64,000 nt of DNA from Candidatus Saccharimonadota bacterium. Its GTDB lineage: Bacteria; Patescibacteriota; Saccharimonadia; Saccharimonadales; Saccharimonadaceae. The stretch's first letter is position 1. Each line of letters starts with the position of its first letter. The notes beneath the pieces are model-generated. The model ran no database searches and was not told where the DNA came from. It saw only the letters and a list, made by a program, of their open reading frames with translations. Shown piece by piece: positions 9,101-16,576 of the stretch. Location of the stretch: positions 1 through 64,000 of the forward strand of contig DAIDKE010000004.1 of assembly GCA_027450165.1 (NCBI GenBank), given 5' to 3'. Made by a program: the position numbers and the translations under genes.

Positions 9101-11281
9101 CTTGAAGACGAGGGGCGTTGGGTAGAAGCGGATGGAAGCACGGTTGAGCGTAATGTTGATCGAGAGCGCGCCGAAATCGCAAAATACCTGGAGCGCGAAG
9201 CTCAACGAGACCCTGCTTATATTGAGCGTGTCCGTCAAGTTGCTAACCAATTAGGCGCTATGGGCGACTCAACTCGCGTAGCTGTTTGCGTGCCCGCGTG
9301 GATGGAAGAGAGGGCAATTGGTAATTTCTTAGATCAGTACATGCAGCAGACTCGACGCACTGTTGACGGTGGCGAAATTGATAAAGATTTATATGAAATT
9401 AACGTCTTAGTAAATCACCGCAAGGGAGCAGAAGAAGATGGCACTGCTCGTGTAATTCAGGAGTTTATCGATAACTATACGGCTGAACATGGTGGCACTA
9501 GGCCAAATATTAACTTTGTCGACGTGGAATTTAATGCGCCCGAGGCCAATGTCGGCTTTGCTCGCAAACTCCTTACCGATGCGGTAATGATGCGTAGCGT
9601 TGCCCGTGGCGCTCAGTCTGCTCCACTGTATATTGAGTCTGAGGACGCAGACATCACGCGCCTAGATCACCATACCATCTTTAATCTAATTGAAAAACTC
9701 GACACCAACCCATGGTTAGACGCCGTGCGCGGTACTGACGATAGGTCGCCAGACATACTAATGCAAAACGACAAGCTATTCCTGGAGCGACGCTTGTGGA
9801 ACTTTACTAGCGCGCTGATTGGCCAAAAAGTCTTTCGGCAACCGGAAAACAGTAACTGGAATTCAATGTGGAACCGGGTCTATACAAATGGATGGAACTC
9901 TGGCTTTACCGCCGAAGCTTATGCGCTAATTGATGGCTATACGCCGATTCCAGTGGGTGAAGATATGCAAATTGGGGCAAGAATATCAATGGTTCGAGGC
10001 GACGGCAGTATACCGAACCTTGAGGTTGTAGCACGTATCGGTACTCGATCGGACAGTTCGCCACGACGTTTTATAGCGGCTATTGAGGCTGGCGTTGAAG
10101 CGTATGATGAAGGACAGTTTACGAATCCGCGCGTGAATAAACTTATTCGCGAGAATAGCGACGAAGAGCTATTAAAACAGATTGACCGTGTGAGGCGTAT
10201 CGATGTCGACAATGAAGCTGAATTTAACGGTATGATACAAAATTACTATAACACTATGAATTATGAACATTGGGCGCCGTCCTTTGATGAAAGTGAACGA
10301 GTTATGCGGCGTGTTATGTTCTGGATCGGCTTCTCACGCGATGATTATGAGATTAGTAATGTGAAGGATGCCAATGGACGCACTGTTTCGAGTAGCATAA
10401 ATGTAAAATCGTGGGATCACGTCAAAAAAGCGCTTAATGATTATCGTCTCCGCCATGGAGTAACTGATTTAAGTCCAGGCGACGTAGAAGTGAACCCGGC
10501 CTCAAACCAGACTCCGGCCTTAAGCGCAGATGATACGCCCACCCAAGAGATACCAGTATCGGAAATAATTGCGGCGTCGCAACTCGACAGCGCGCCAGAA
10601 GCGCCGGCTGATGTCAATTCGGAGGCATCCGAAGGGACTTTAATCGGTGAAGGTCTACAATATAGGGTATTTGATGAAGGAAACGGTAGGGTTATGAAAG
10701 ACCCTGGCGGCCTCAACACTTCAACGGTAGCTGAAAATATGCGTCGTATGTATTTGATACCTAATGATTTACCGAAAGAAGAAGCCGAAGCACGTGCTAA
10801 TAGTATTATTTTGGCCCGTGATCGAGGCGCTCGGTTTGTGCGCCGGCTAGCGCAAAATCGTCCCGATCAGCTATGGCTGTTTGGCAATCCGTCTATTGAC
10901 CAAAATGGTCGTATCGAACAAGACAAGGTTACTCTATTTAGTGACTACTTGGATAGCCAAGCTACTGAAGACGAGAAGCGTCGGGCAATCGATAAGTATG
11001 TAGACGCTGTTAAAAACGCTCTTCGTGCAGGAGCAATTGAATATACCTTTAATTTTGGTCGTAATTTTGGTGTCGACAACAGTGGGCAGGTGGTCTTAAT
11101 TGACTTTGGCGAGCTTGGTTTACGTAAAAATGATGCCCATGGCGTAATTGACGTTCGCGGTTGGGAACAGTCGCATGACGCAACCTTGTTGAGCCCAGAG
11201 CTTAGGGCGTATTTCAACGAGGCTATGGCACGTGAAATAACCCATGAAACAGTTGATGAATTGTGGCCAGCTAGAGGTTAG
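6146..11281 (+). CDS. Giant membrane-associated protein: glycosyltransferase-like plus kinase-like domains
   Basis: This 1711-residue protein opens with a disordered acidic and Pro/Ala-rich part (1-135), then a long helical region (about 150-345). Hydrophobic stretches at about 351-405 and 571-598 are candidate membrane segments. A Gly/His/Asp-rich, beta-looking region follows (600-960). From about 1043 (VAVCVPAWMEE) it resembles a GT-A/GT2 glycosyltransferase: an acidic ESEDAD near 1164, GTDDRSPD near 1190 and GEDMQIGARI near 1271. After a variable linker (1415-1490) comes a kinase-like fold: glycine loop LIGEGLQYRVF near 1497, Lys in RVMKDP, and LIDFGE near 1650. The usual catalytic Asp of the HGDxxxxN loop appears to be Phe, so the tail may be a pseudokinase. 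No full-length family was recognised. Confidence 0.8.
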   Translation: MVESEPTISTSETTLGGNVATMEHTAPESLDDSQKVTDEQLQGLDPSVLELMSSANAVLGGEQTVDEAFKDDTSNEAEAKDNDVAVATNASTSAPAAYTLASAAQPTPPAAPVSPVPASNAPSDGSSRQDSDEVPVYTFTTVDDSHGREVRAHELAEKRLTTELNEGGKFKRFLKSIWQGNIARDQYIAKYAAQYRQSIDQAGSINLDDDNSGFEKQALIDRFSSEYDETVHAEAGERRAELASDSEFATRTKDLLRQYANGELDDESLIEERGRLLKELADAGNDELLGEGKLRIDNLVQIAQAVKGSFEHGKSLDRMLDAMRFINGEAKSGARTEVHYNRVEKVAQRLSSGRLGALMSPEAVITAVGVTTTLLHLGSRSATNAALKTIAPGLSGAIWAGACEGRRTKEERAQNARERAYGGKIGESDKRRLEMDQTNYDLATAASLTEELRSLTGEEVDLSKREALEAALTSLAAIEARMKLADGHHVDLITYDDQTTVEAGRFDLDLARAEAKAAINQHLTDELRTQLGFPAEQSVNELIGQRSQATVEALSEMMSERDKAFNKLRTKRMASAALKGLIIGGTIGLAAQETMAAFDPSRAGLIEQLWHAKTGLINGEQHQTFLEGLANGDHSAIHHMAESTFGPDQHIGQNGTLSMSADHSINYDPTNHTLSFTDPTGHETIGHVPVESDGSLSQSTQHMLEAKGFHVEDFSHQVTDAPEVSTSTQTIGVEDYVHQHPELTTHIKRDMWFDNNTPGKFDRNELGLHWGGSGVNQDGSFQMSVSSMTENGSFHDGTSVDWSQAAAAGHLELAVSATSGTQTEVFMVPIGPDGSIHIAADNPAAHFFANENGHAVFNGKYAEVVQTLKTDDAGVEHVRPLATLVGHNNVSSVQETIQTVIPHSHTEFDYRITSPGYETVQSNFTEMAPNIPVIPRRAMEVIRPGASKIETELNIYRAIYGGGDSLEAMREWVEERPGRLHSRRYLEDEGRWVEADGSTVERNVDRERAEIAKYLEREAQRDPAYIERVRQVANQLGAMGDSTRVAVCVPAWMEERAIGNFLDQYMQQTRRTVDGGEIDKDLYEINVLVNHRKGAEEDGTARVIQEFIDNYTAEHGGTRPNINFVDVEFNAPEANVGFARKLLTDAVMMRSVARGAQSAPLYIESEDADITRLDHHTIFNLIEKLDTNPWLDAVRGTDDRSPDILMQNDKLFLERRLWNFTSALIGQKVFRQPENSNWNSMWNRVYTNGWNSGFTAEAYALIDGYTPIPVGEDMQIGARISMVRGDGSIPNLEVVARIGTRSDSSPRRFIAAIEAGVEAYDEGQFTNPRVNKLIRENSDEELLKQIDRVRRIDVDNEAEFNGMIQNYYNTMNYEHWAPSFDESERVMRRVMFWIGFSRDDYEISNVKDANGRTVSSSINVKSWDHVKKALNDYRLRHGVTDLSPGDVEVNPASNQTPALSADDTPTQEIPVSEIIAASQLDSAPEAPADVNSEASEGTLIGEGLQYRVFDEGNGRVMKDPGGLNTSTVAENMRRMYLIPNDLPKEEAEARANSIILARDRGARFVRRLAQNRPDQLWLFGNPSIDQNGRIEQDKVTLFSDYLDSQATEDEKRRAIDKYVDAVKNALRAGAIEYTFNFGRNFGVDNSGQVVLIDFGELGLRKNDAHGVIDVRGWEQSHDATLLSPELRAYFNEAMAREITHETVDELWPARG

Positions 11282-11595
11282 GCTTGTGGTTTTTTGCTAT
11301 CAATGAGGTAGTTTATCTCACTCACTAATTCAAGCAGCGAATTAGCCTGCTGTTGATTGTCTTGTATATCAAGGGCCGCTTGTAGAGTCGGCCTTACTAA
11401 ATCAATACGGTCGGTTGATCGTAGGGCATTAATGCTGATGTCAAATTTTTGGGCTGGATCTATATCTGTAATGTTCGGTAACAATTTTGCGAGGGCGGAC
11501 ATTGCTTGCTCTTTAACACTAGCTAATAGTTCAAGATCGTTAGTTGAGGGGTCTTGATTTACCTGATTAGTATCTTGTGACTGGTCTTGATTCAT
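11278..11595 (-). CDS. Small acidic helical protein of unknown function
   Basis: Starting at the ATG at 11595, which has GGGAG a few bases upstream, the protein is 105 residues; the longer frame to 11625 lacks support. It has a Gln/Asn/Asp-rich head followed by two or three amphipathic helices (ELLASVKEQAMSALAKLLP and LRPTLQAALDIQ-type segments), with no catalytic motif, signal peptide or membrane helix. It converges on the giant gene with a 4-nt overlap of the two stop codons, leaving no room for a terminator. Its position between two DUF5663-like genes suggests it belongs to the same locus; nothing in the sequence states a role. Confidence 0.6.
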   Translation of the reverse strand: MNQDQSQDTNQVNQDPSTNDLELLASVKEQAMSALAKLLPNITDIDPAQKFDISINALRSTDRIDLVRPTLQAALDIQDNQQQANSLLELVSEINYLIDSKKPQA

Positions 11596-11643
11596 AATAT
11601 CTCCCACCGTAGTGACTATAATCATGCTTATGTTATCAAAAAA

Positions 11644-11671
11644 TTGGTAAAAAGAGAAGAATTGCTATAAT
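11644..11671 (+). promoter_or_regulatory. Promoter of the second DUF5663-like gene
   Basis: TTGGTA at 11644-11649, a 16-nt spacer and a perfect TATAAT at 11666-11671. AAGGAGA follows at 11678-11684. Confidence 0.75.
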
Positions 11672-11690
11672 TATATTAAGGAGACAAGGC

Positions 11691-12116
11691 ATGTATCAAC
11701 TTGATGATAAATTTTTAGATGACCTAGGGCTTAGCAGTTTGCCCGAAGAACAGAAAAAGCCGTTTTTGCAGCATATCTATGATGAGCTACAGTTAAGAGT
11801 TGGTGAGCGCCTGTCTGAAGGTTTAACCGATGAACAGCTGGACGAGTTTGAGGCCATTATCGACCATAAAGACGAGGTCGTAAATCCTTGGATTGAACGC
11901 TTTGCGCCGGATTATAGGCAGCAAGAGACTTTTCAGCGCTTAATCACCGAGCTTGACATACCGGCCGATAGTATACAGGCTAAAGCAGAATATGCTGCGA
12001 CGCGCTGGCTGGAGTTGAATCGACCGAATTATCGACAGGTGGTGAGCGAGACACTTGAAAGCCTGAAGGCCGAGATTATCAGCAGTCGCGATGTGATTCT
12101 TGGCGCTCAAGCCTGA
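11691..12116 (+). CDS. Second DUF5663-like helical protein
   Basis: This 141-residue acidic, helix-rich protein resembles the 113-residue protein at 5801-6142 in its first 70 residues: an LDxxFLDDLGL opening, then a YDELQLRVGERLxxGLTDEQLDEFEAIID block. A C-terminal extension of about 40 residues is unique to this copy. It has its own consensus promoter and AAGGAGA ribosome binding site seven bases before the ATG. Its end overlaps the convergent fmt gene by 10 nt. No enzymatic motif is visible; a structural or adaptor role with the giant protein is only an inference from position and paralogy. Confidence 0.7.
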   Translation: MYQLDDKFLDDLGLSSLPEEQKKPFLQHIYDELQLRVGERLSEGLTDEQLDEFEAIIDHKDEVVNPWIERFAPDYRQQETFQRLITELDIPADSIQAKAEYAATRWLELNRPNYRQVVSETLESLKAEIISSRDVILGAQA

Positions 12117-12991
12117 TAGCCGTTTAGGAAAGCGGCTTTATTCATTAATCGTCCGCTAGGGGCGATTAATTCATCTATGCTTAAAATTGTTCCATCTTTG
12201 CATTTGACGTCAAGAACCGTGTCACCTGATTGGGCAACGTGGCATTTTGTAACGATAATTTCATATGAGCCGATCGATAGACGCGTTTTTGGGTAGCCTA
12301 GGTAGGCTCGGACATGTTTTTCGGCTTCTGCGGCGGTTAGATCACTAGGGCTGAGTTGCCCATCTTGTTTAGAGAGAAGGTGTGTATAGCTGGCCCTAGC
12401 ATCGTCTTGGTCTAGGGGTGTTAGTGACCCAGTCAAGATGTCGGGCAAAACCTGTTTCAACAGGTCGGCACCAAATTCGGCCAGTTGACCATATAACTCC
12501 GGTTTTGTTTCATCGCCATTTAATGGGTAGTGAGATTGAGCATAAATCGGTCCGGCATCCATAGAAGAGGTGAGTTTAATAATTGATACCCCGGTTTCGC
12601 GGTCACCATTTAAAATCGCGGACTCAATCGGTGAAGGTCCCCGGTATTCAGGCAAAAGCGAAGGGTGGACATTGATTATGCCGGGCTCAAACAGGTCTAA
12701 AACAGTCTGGGGAATTATCTTACCGTAACTAGCCAAGACACCCGTCACCGGCTGTAGTGAGGCTATCTTGGGTATAATATCAACTAGTTTGTGGGGCTGC
12801 CATACTTCGATATTGTGACGATGAGCAATTTTTTTGACAGCAGGTTCAACCAATTGATGCCCGCGGCCGCGTATGCTATCCGGCTTGGTTACGACCGCCG
12901 CGATGTGGTAGCCGTTCTCAATTAAAACATTCAGGCTAGCGGCGCTGAAATCTTCAGTCCCAAAGAAGAGGATTGTCTTTGACGTGCTCAT
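12107..12991 (-). CDS. fmt: Methionyl-tRNA formyltransferase
   Basis: This 294-residue enzyme formylates Met-tRNA(fMet) with 10-formyl-tetrahydrofolate for translation initiation. The N-terminal domain starts with ILFFGTEDFS, the NVHPSLLPEYRGPSPI catalytic segment (Asn/His pair) lies in the middle and GVSIIKLTSSMDAGPIY follows, all typical of Fmt. The C-terminal OB-fold part is shorter than in E. coli (315 residues) but present. The ATG lies 38 nt inside the end of def, so the two are translationally coupled. With priA they form the conserved priA-def-fmt order. Presence of Fmt shows that this reduced cell keeps formylated initiation. Confidence 0.95.
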   Translation of the reverse strand: MSTSKTILFFGTEDFSAASLNVLIENGYHIAAVVTKPDSIRGRGHQLVEPAVKKIAHRHNIEVWQPHKLVDIIPKIASLQPVTGVLASYGKIIPQTVLDLFEPGIINVHPSLLPEYRGPSPIESAILNGDRETGVSIIKLTSSMDAGPIYAQSHYPLNGDETKPELYGQLAEFGADLLKQVLPDILTGSLTPLDQDDARASYTHLLSKQDGQLSPSDLTAAEAEKHVRAYLGYPKTRLSIGSYEIIVTKCHVAQSGDTVLDVKCKDGTILSIDELIAPSGRLMNKAAFLNGYQA

Positions 12992-13538
12992 AATAGTCTA
13001 ATGGTTGTAGCTCGCCTTTCTCGTCGAGTGTAAAAAACGCAGCGTCGTCTTCTTTGATGTGATCAATAAAGACAACGCCGTGAGTGTGGTCGATTTCGTG
13101 CTGCAAAACACGCGCCAAAAAACCATCGGCTTTAAAACGAACTTCCTCGCCATCAAGGTTGATAGCTTTTACGCGCACCTTGCTATAACGTGGCACATAA
13201 CCGTATATGTTACTGACGCTTAAGCAGCCTTCGTAATCATAAATTTGTTCACCTTCATACTTAACAATTTCGGGGTTAATTAGAGCCGTGAAGGCTTCGT
13301 TTTCTTTGTCGTCAAAGTCACTGCGCACAATAATAACTCGTTCCAGTTTGTCGATCTGAACGGCTGCTAGGGCGGCGCTGATCTCGTGTGGCCTGGAGTG
13401 TTCCCAGTCAACTGCCGCGTCGATCATGTCGGCTATCAAGTTCTTGACTTCGTCGGTAATCTCAAAAATACGCTCTGATTTTTGGCGCAGGTGCGGATTT
13501 GGCAATGTAATGATATCGTCTTTGGTCACTGCAGACAT
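12954..13538 (-). CDS. def: Peptide deformylase
   Basis: This 194-residue metalloenzyme removes the formyl group from nascent proteins. Motif II EGCLSV and motif III QHEIDHTHG give the Cys and two His metal ligands and the catalytic Glu. Motif I, usually GxGLAAxQ, reads SAALAAVQ: the key Gln and Leu remain but both glycines are replaced by Ser/Ala, and the second half of motif III has Thr instead of the usual Leu. This is within what divergent Def proteins tolerate, but it is unusual. The gene lies 18 nt after priA and overlaps fmt, so all three are one transcript. Confidence 0.92.
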   Translation of the reverse strand: MSAVTKDDIITLPNPHLRQKSERIFEITDEVKNLIADMIDAAVDWEHSRPHEISAALAAVQIDKLERVIIVRSDFDDKENEAFTALINPEIVKYEGEQIYDYEGCLSVSNIYGYVPRYSKVRVKAINLDGEEVRFKADGFLARVLQHEIDHTHGVVFIDHIKEDDAAFFTLDEKGELQPLDYYEHVKDNPLLWD

Positions 13539-13555
13539 TATATCACAGAGGTAAA

Positions 13556-15496
13556 CTATAGCAGGCTAGTTGGATCGAGTTCGTATTGCCAATTGGTTGG
13601 CGGCAGGTAATCTATGAGCGAACTTAAGTATTCGCGCTTGGGACTTTTAAGGACTAGCTGCCATCGGTAAGTTCCACGAAGACGCTCGTAGAATGACGGT
13701 GTCGGGCCAAGGATCTGGACACTTGGATCGGCCACGGATCTTAATTTTTGCGCCAGCTCCTTAGTGGCTCTGACTGCGCCCGCCTCGGTTTTATAAACAG
13801 CCGTCAATTTTAGTAAATAGACAAACGGGGGGAAGTGGGCTTGAGCGCGCGTTGCCAAAACTTGCTGGTAAAAAGCTTCATAATCTTGGTTGAGTCCGTA
13901 CACGATACTGGGATGATTTGGTTGATATGACTGAACGATCACGTTGGTCGGCTGAGCATTGCGGCCAACGCGTCCAATAACCTGGCTTAATAATTGAAAC
14001 GTGCGTTCACTGGCCGAGTAGTCGGGCAGGGCTAGTCCGCTGTCGGCCTGAATAACACCAACGGTACTTAAATGTGGCAAGTCTAAGCCTTTGGCTACCA
14101 CCTGAGTGCCGATCGCAATATCGATATCGCCGTTATATAGCTGGTCGTAAAGCTTATCTAGGCTTTTGTCGGACTCAGTATCAGAATCAAAACGGGCGAT
14201 GTGTGCTTGAGTAAATATTTTGTTCAACTCCGCTTCGATCAGTTTTGTGCCGATACCTTTATGGATAATGTCGGCTGAGCCACAAACTGGACACGTCTTT
14301 GGTACGTGCTGCTTGTAGCCGCATATGTGGCAGCTAAGTTCAAACTTATCGGTATGAAGTGTCAGCGGCACGAAACAATTAGGGCACAAGGCAGTCCAGC
14401 CGCAGTTACTGCACAAAGTCGTTGCGGCACTACCGCGCCGGTTATGAAAGATTAGGGTTTGGCGATGTTCGGCTAAGTTTTTCTCGATCGACGCCAAGAG
14501 CGCGTCCGACAAAAAACGATGTCGTTTGAAGTTGGAACGCTTAGTCATATCAATTAAATCGATTATAGGCGGCAGCGCATCTTGGCGCGCTCGGTCATTA
14601 AGTCGTAAAACCGGACGATTGGTTTGTTCGGCGACATAACGATCCGCCACCAAAGGTGTTGCACTGCCAAAAACGGTTTTTGCTTTAGCGAAGCGGCCTA
14701 GCATAGTCGCGGCGCGTAAGGCCGAGTAGCGCGGTGACTGCTCTTGTTTAAAACTTGGTTCATGCGCCTCGTCGATAACAATCAGCCCAAGATCTTTGAC
14801 GGGCGTAAACAGGGCGGATCGTGGGCCGATGATTAGTTGCGGCTTGGTGGCTGTTAAGGCCTGGCGCCAGGCTAGGTGACGTTCGGCTTCGCTGGCCTTT
14901 GAGTGCGTGACTATAATGTCGTCAAAGTGGTTGGCAAATTCGGCGATTACTTGCGCGGTGAGCGCAATTTCCGGTACCAATATTATGACCGACTGTCCGC
15001 GCTCTATTGTCTGGCGCGCCAGCTCAATGTAGACGGCGGTTTTGCCGGAGCCGGTAACACCCTGCAGCAAGAAGGTGCCAGGCTCAGAGTCACCAATTTT
15101 TGCTATAGCGGCGAGTTGTGACTCATTGAGCAAAAAATTTGTTCGTTCGCGGACGGCTCTGTTAATAGATGGTTTAGCGGCGCGGCGTTTAACGGTTAAT
15201 CCGCGCGGCAAAACAGTTTGGAGAACGGTTGCCAGGGGCGTCTTATAGTATTCGCTCAGCCAAAGCCCCAGCCTCACCGTAGCATAGGGTAGTGGCGTAT
15301 CTTCGATAAGCCGAGTGATGGGTTTGGTTTTAAACTCTGGTGGTGTGACTTTTTTGACGACCACTCCAGTTAGCTGTTTTTTACCAACCTCTATAACAAC
15401 TAATTGGCCAACCTTAAGAGGTGACTCGTAGCTATAAGTAAACACGTCGCTGCCAGACCGAATAATTTGGTTGGGGGCCACCTCGTAATAGTGCAT
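13556..15496 (-). CDS. priA: Primosomal protein N' (PriA helicase)
   Basis: This 646-residue superfamily 2 helicase reloads the replisome at collapsed forks. After the DNA-binding 3'BD domain comes Walker A (GVTGSGKT), the DEAH box (VIDEAHEPSFKQEQ), eight Cys residues in four CxxC-type pairs forming the zinc lobe (CSNC, CPNC, CHIC, CPVC), and helicase motifs V and VI (GTQVVAKGLDLP, QVIGRVGR). It is slightly shorter than E. coli PriA (732). A TATACT on the minus strand (15503-15508) ends 6 nt before the ATG with no Shine-Dalgarno sequence, so the operon mRNA is predicted leaderless. The divergent gene at 15547 shares this 50-nt gap. Confidence 0.97.
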   Translation of the reverse strand: MHYYEVAPNQIIRSGSDVFTYSYESPLKVGQLVVIEVGKKQLTGVVVKKVTPPEFKTKPITRLIEDTPLPYATVRLGLWLSEYYKTPLATVLQTVLPRGLTVKRRAAKPSINRAVRERTNFLLNESQLAAIAKIGDSEPGTFLLQGVTGSGKTAVYIELARQTIERGQSVIILVPEIALTAQVIAEFANHFDDIIVTHSKASEAERHLAWRQALTATKPQLIIGPRSALFTPVKDLGLIVIDEAHEPSFKQEQSPRYSALRAATMLGRFAKAKTVFGSATPLVADRYVAEQTNRPVLRLNDRARQDALPPIIDLIDMTKRSNFKRHRFLSDALLASIEKNLAEHRQTLIFHNRRGSAATTLCSNCGWTALCPNCFVPLTLHTDKFELSCHICGYKQHVPKTCPVCGSADIIHKGIGTKLIEAELNKIFTQAHIARFDSDTESDKSLDKLYDQLYNGDIDIAIGTQVVAKGLDLPHLSTVGVIQADSGLALPDYSASERTFQLLSQVIGRVGRNAQPTNVIVQSYQPNHPSIVYGLNQDYEAFYQQVLATRAQAHFPPFVYLLKLTAVYKTEAGAVRATKELAQKLRSVADPSVQILGPTPSFYERLRGTYRWQLVLKSPKREYLSSLIDYLPPTNWQYELDPTSLL

Positions 15497-15546
15497 GTTT
15501 TTAGTATACTCGACGTGCGCAGACTATGCCTGTATGATATAAACAT

Positions 15547-16206
15547 ATGCTTTATTTTGAGAGTCGAGCCCAAGCCGGCCAGATTTTAGCCGCTGAATTA
15601 TTGCAGCGCTATCGCTATGAGAACTGTGCCGTAGTAGCCCTGAATGACGGTGCTGTTTTAGTTGGCGAACAGATAGCAGCGGCGTTACATTGCATTTTGA
15701 CGTTGTTGCTTGCCGAGGATATTCCAGTGCCTGGCGAGGATCAAAGTTTTGGCGGCGTATCTCAAGACGGCGAGTTTACCTATAGTAGCGAGCTGTCCGA
15801 GGGCGAGCGCGATGAATACACCGAGGAGTTTCATGGATACCTAGAGGAAAAGAAGCTTGAAGCGTTCCAGCGCATCAATCGCTTGGTTGGTGATGGCGGT
15901 TTAATTGACCACGACATGTTGCGGGATCGGGTTGTGATCTTGGTCTCAGATGGCATCGACAGTACGACCATCCTCGATGTTGCTCGTGAGTTTTTAAAGC
16001 CGATTCGAATTCAGAAATTAATCGTGGCCGCCCCTGTGGCGTCAGTCTCGGTGGTTGACACGCTCCACATGGTAGCCGACGAACTACACGTGCTGGACGT
16101 TAAAGAGAACTATATGGGCGTTAACCACTATTACGACAGCAACGATATTCCGTCTCACGATGAAACAATCGCCAAAATCAATCAAATTATATTGAATTGG
16201 CGTTGA
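15547..16206 (+). CDS. Phosphoribosyltransferase-like protein
   Basis: This 219-residue protein matches the type I phosphoribosyltransferase layout: an N-terminal ESRAQAGQILA segment, VVALNDGAVLVGEQIA (the pyrophosphate-loop strand) near residues 29-44, a hood insertion rich in Glu (70-110), and VVILVSDGIDSTTILDVA near 139-156 in the place of the PRPP loop. In active enzymes that loop reads DDGxxTG(A/S)T; here it is SDGIDSTT, so PRPP binding may be weak and the product is best called PRTase-like. A TATGAT hexamer (15533-15538) ends 8 nt before the ATG and no Shine-Dalgarno sequence is present, so a leaderless start is likely. Substrate unknown. Confidence 0.7.
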   Translation: MLYFESRAQAGQILAAELLQRYRYENCAVVALNDGAVLVGEQIAAALHCILTLLLAEDIPVPGEDQSFGGVSQDGEFTYSSELSEGERDEYTEEFHGYLEEKKLEAFQRINRLVGDGGLIDHDMLRDRVVILVSDGIDSTTILDVAREFLKPIRIQKLIVAAPVASVSVVDTLHMVADELHVLDVKENYMGVNHYYDSNDIPSHDETIAKINQIILNWR

Positions 16207-16232
16207 CCGGACAGCCCTAAAAAGTGTAGAAT
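16203..16232 (+). promoter_or_regulatory. Promoter of the winged-helix/recJ pair
   Basis: TTGACC at 16203-16208 overlaps the preceding stop codon; TAGAAT at 16227-16232 is 18 nt away. AAGGGGAG at 16264-16271 supports the ATG at 16274. Confidence 0.75.
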
Positions 16233-16273
16233 AAAAATCAACAGACGAGGCAGTGAGTGTAAAAAGGGGAGAC

Positions 16274-16576
16274 ATGTTAGACGTTTTTATTACATCTCGG
16301 GTTCGGCGCAAGATTGTTGTGGTTTACGCCAAATATCCAGACTTTCGGACGCATGTTCGTGGCCTAGCCAAATTGATTAAAGAAGACCCGGGCAATATTC
16401 AGCGCGAATTGAAGCGCCTCGAAAAAGTCGGTTTTTTAGCTAGCGAAAAGCAGGGCAATACCAAGATTTACGCTACCAATAAACAATTTCCAATCTTTAA
16501 AGAACTCCAGAGTATCGTTATCAAGTCACAACAGCACTCGGCGCGGCCAAAGCGCGGCTCATCCGATATTGCCTAA
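16274..16576 (+). CDS. Winged-helix (ArsR/MarR-like) DNA-binding protein
   Basis: This protein of 100 residues starts at the ATG at 16274, chosen for the AAGGGGAG site 3-10 nt upstream; an in-frame GTG at 16253 has no such support. Residues 1-70 form a winged helix: a helix pair (RRKIVVVYAKYP, LAKLIKEDPGNIQRELKRLEKVGFL) and a wing (SEKQGNTKIYATN). This is the arrangement of ArsR-type regulators. No metal-binding Cys is present. The C-terminus is basic and disordered. Its stop and the recJ start share one base (TAATG), so it may be coupled to recJ. The regulated genes cannot be deduced. Confidence 0.75.
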   Translation: MLDVFITSRVRRKIVVVYAKYPDFRTHVRGLAKLIKEDPGNIQRELKRLEKVGFLASEKQGNTKIYATNKQFPIFKELQSIVIKSQQHSARPKRGSSDIA

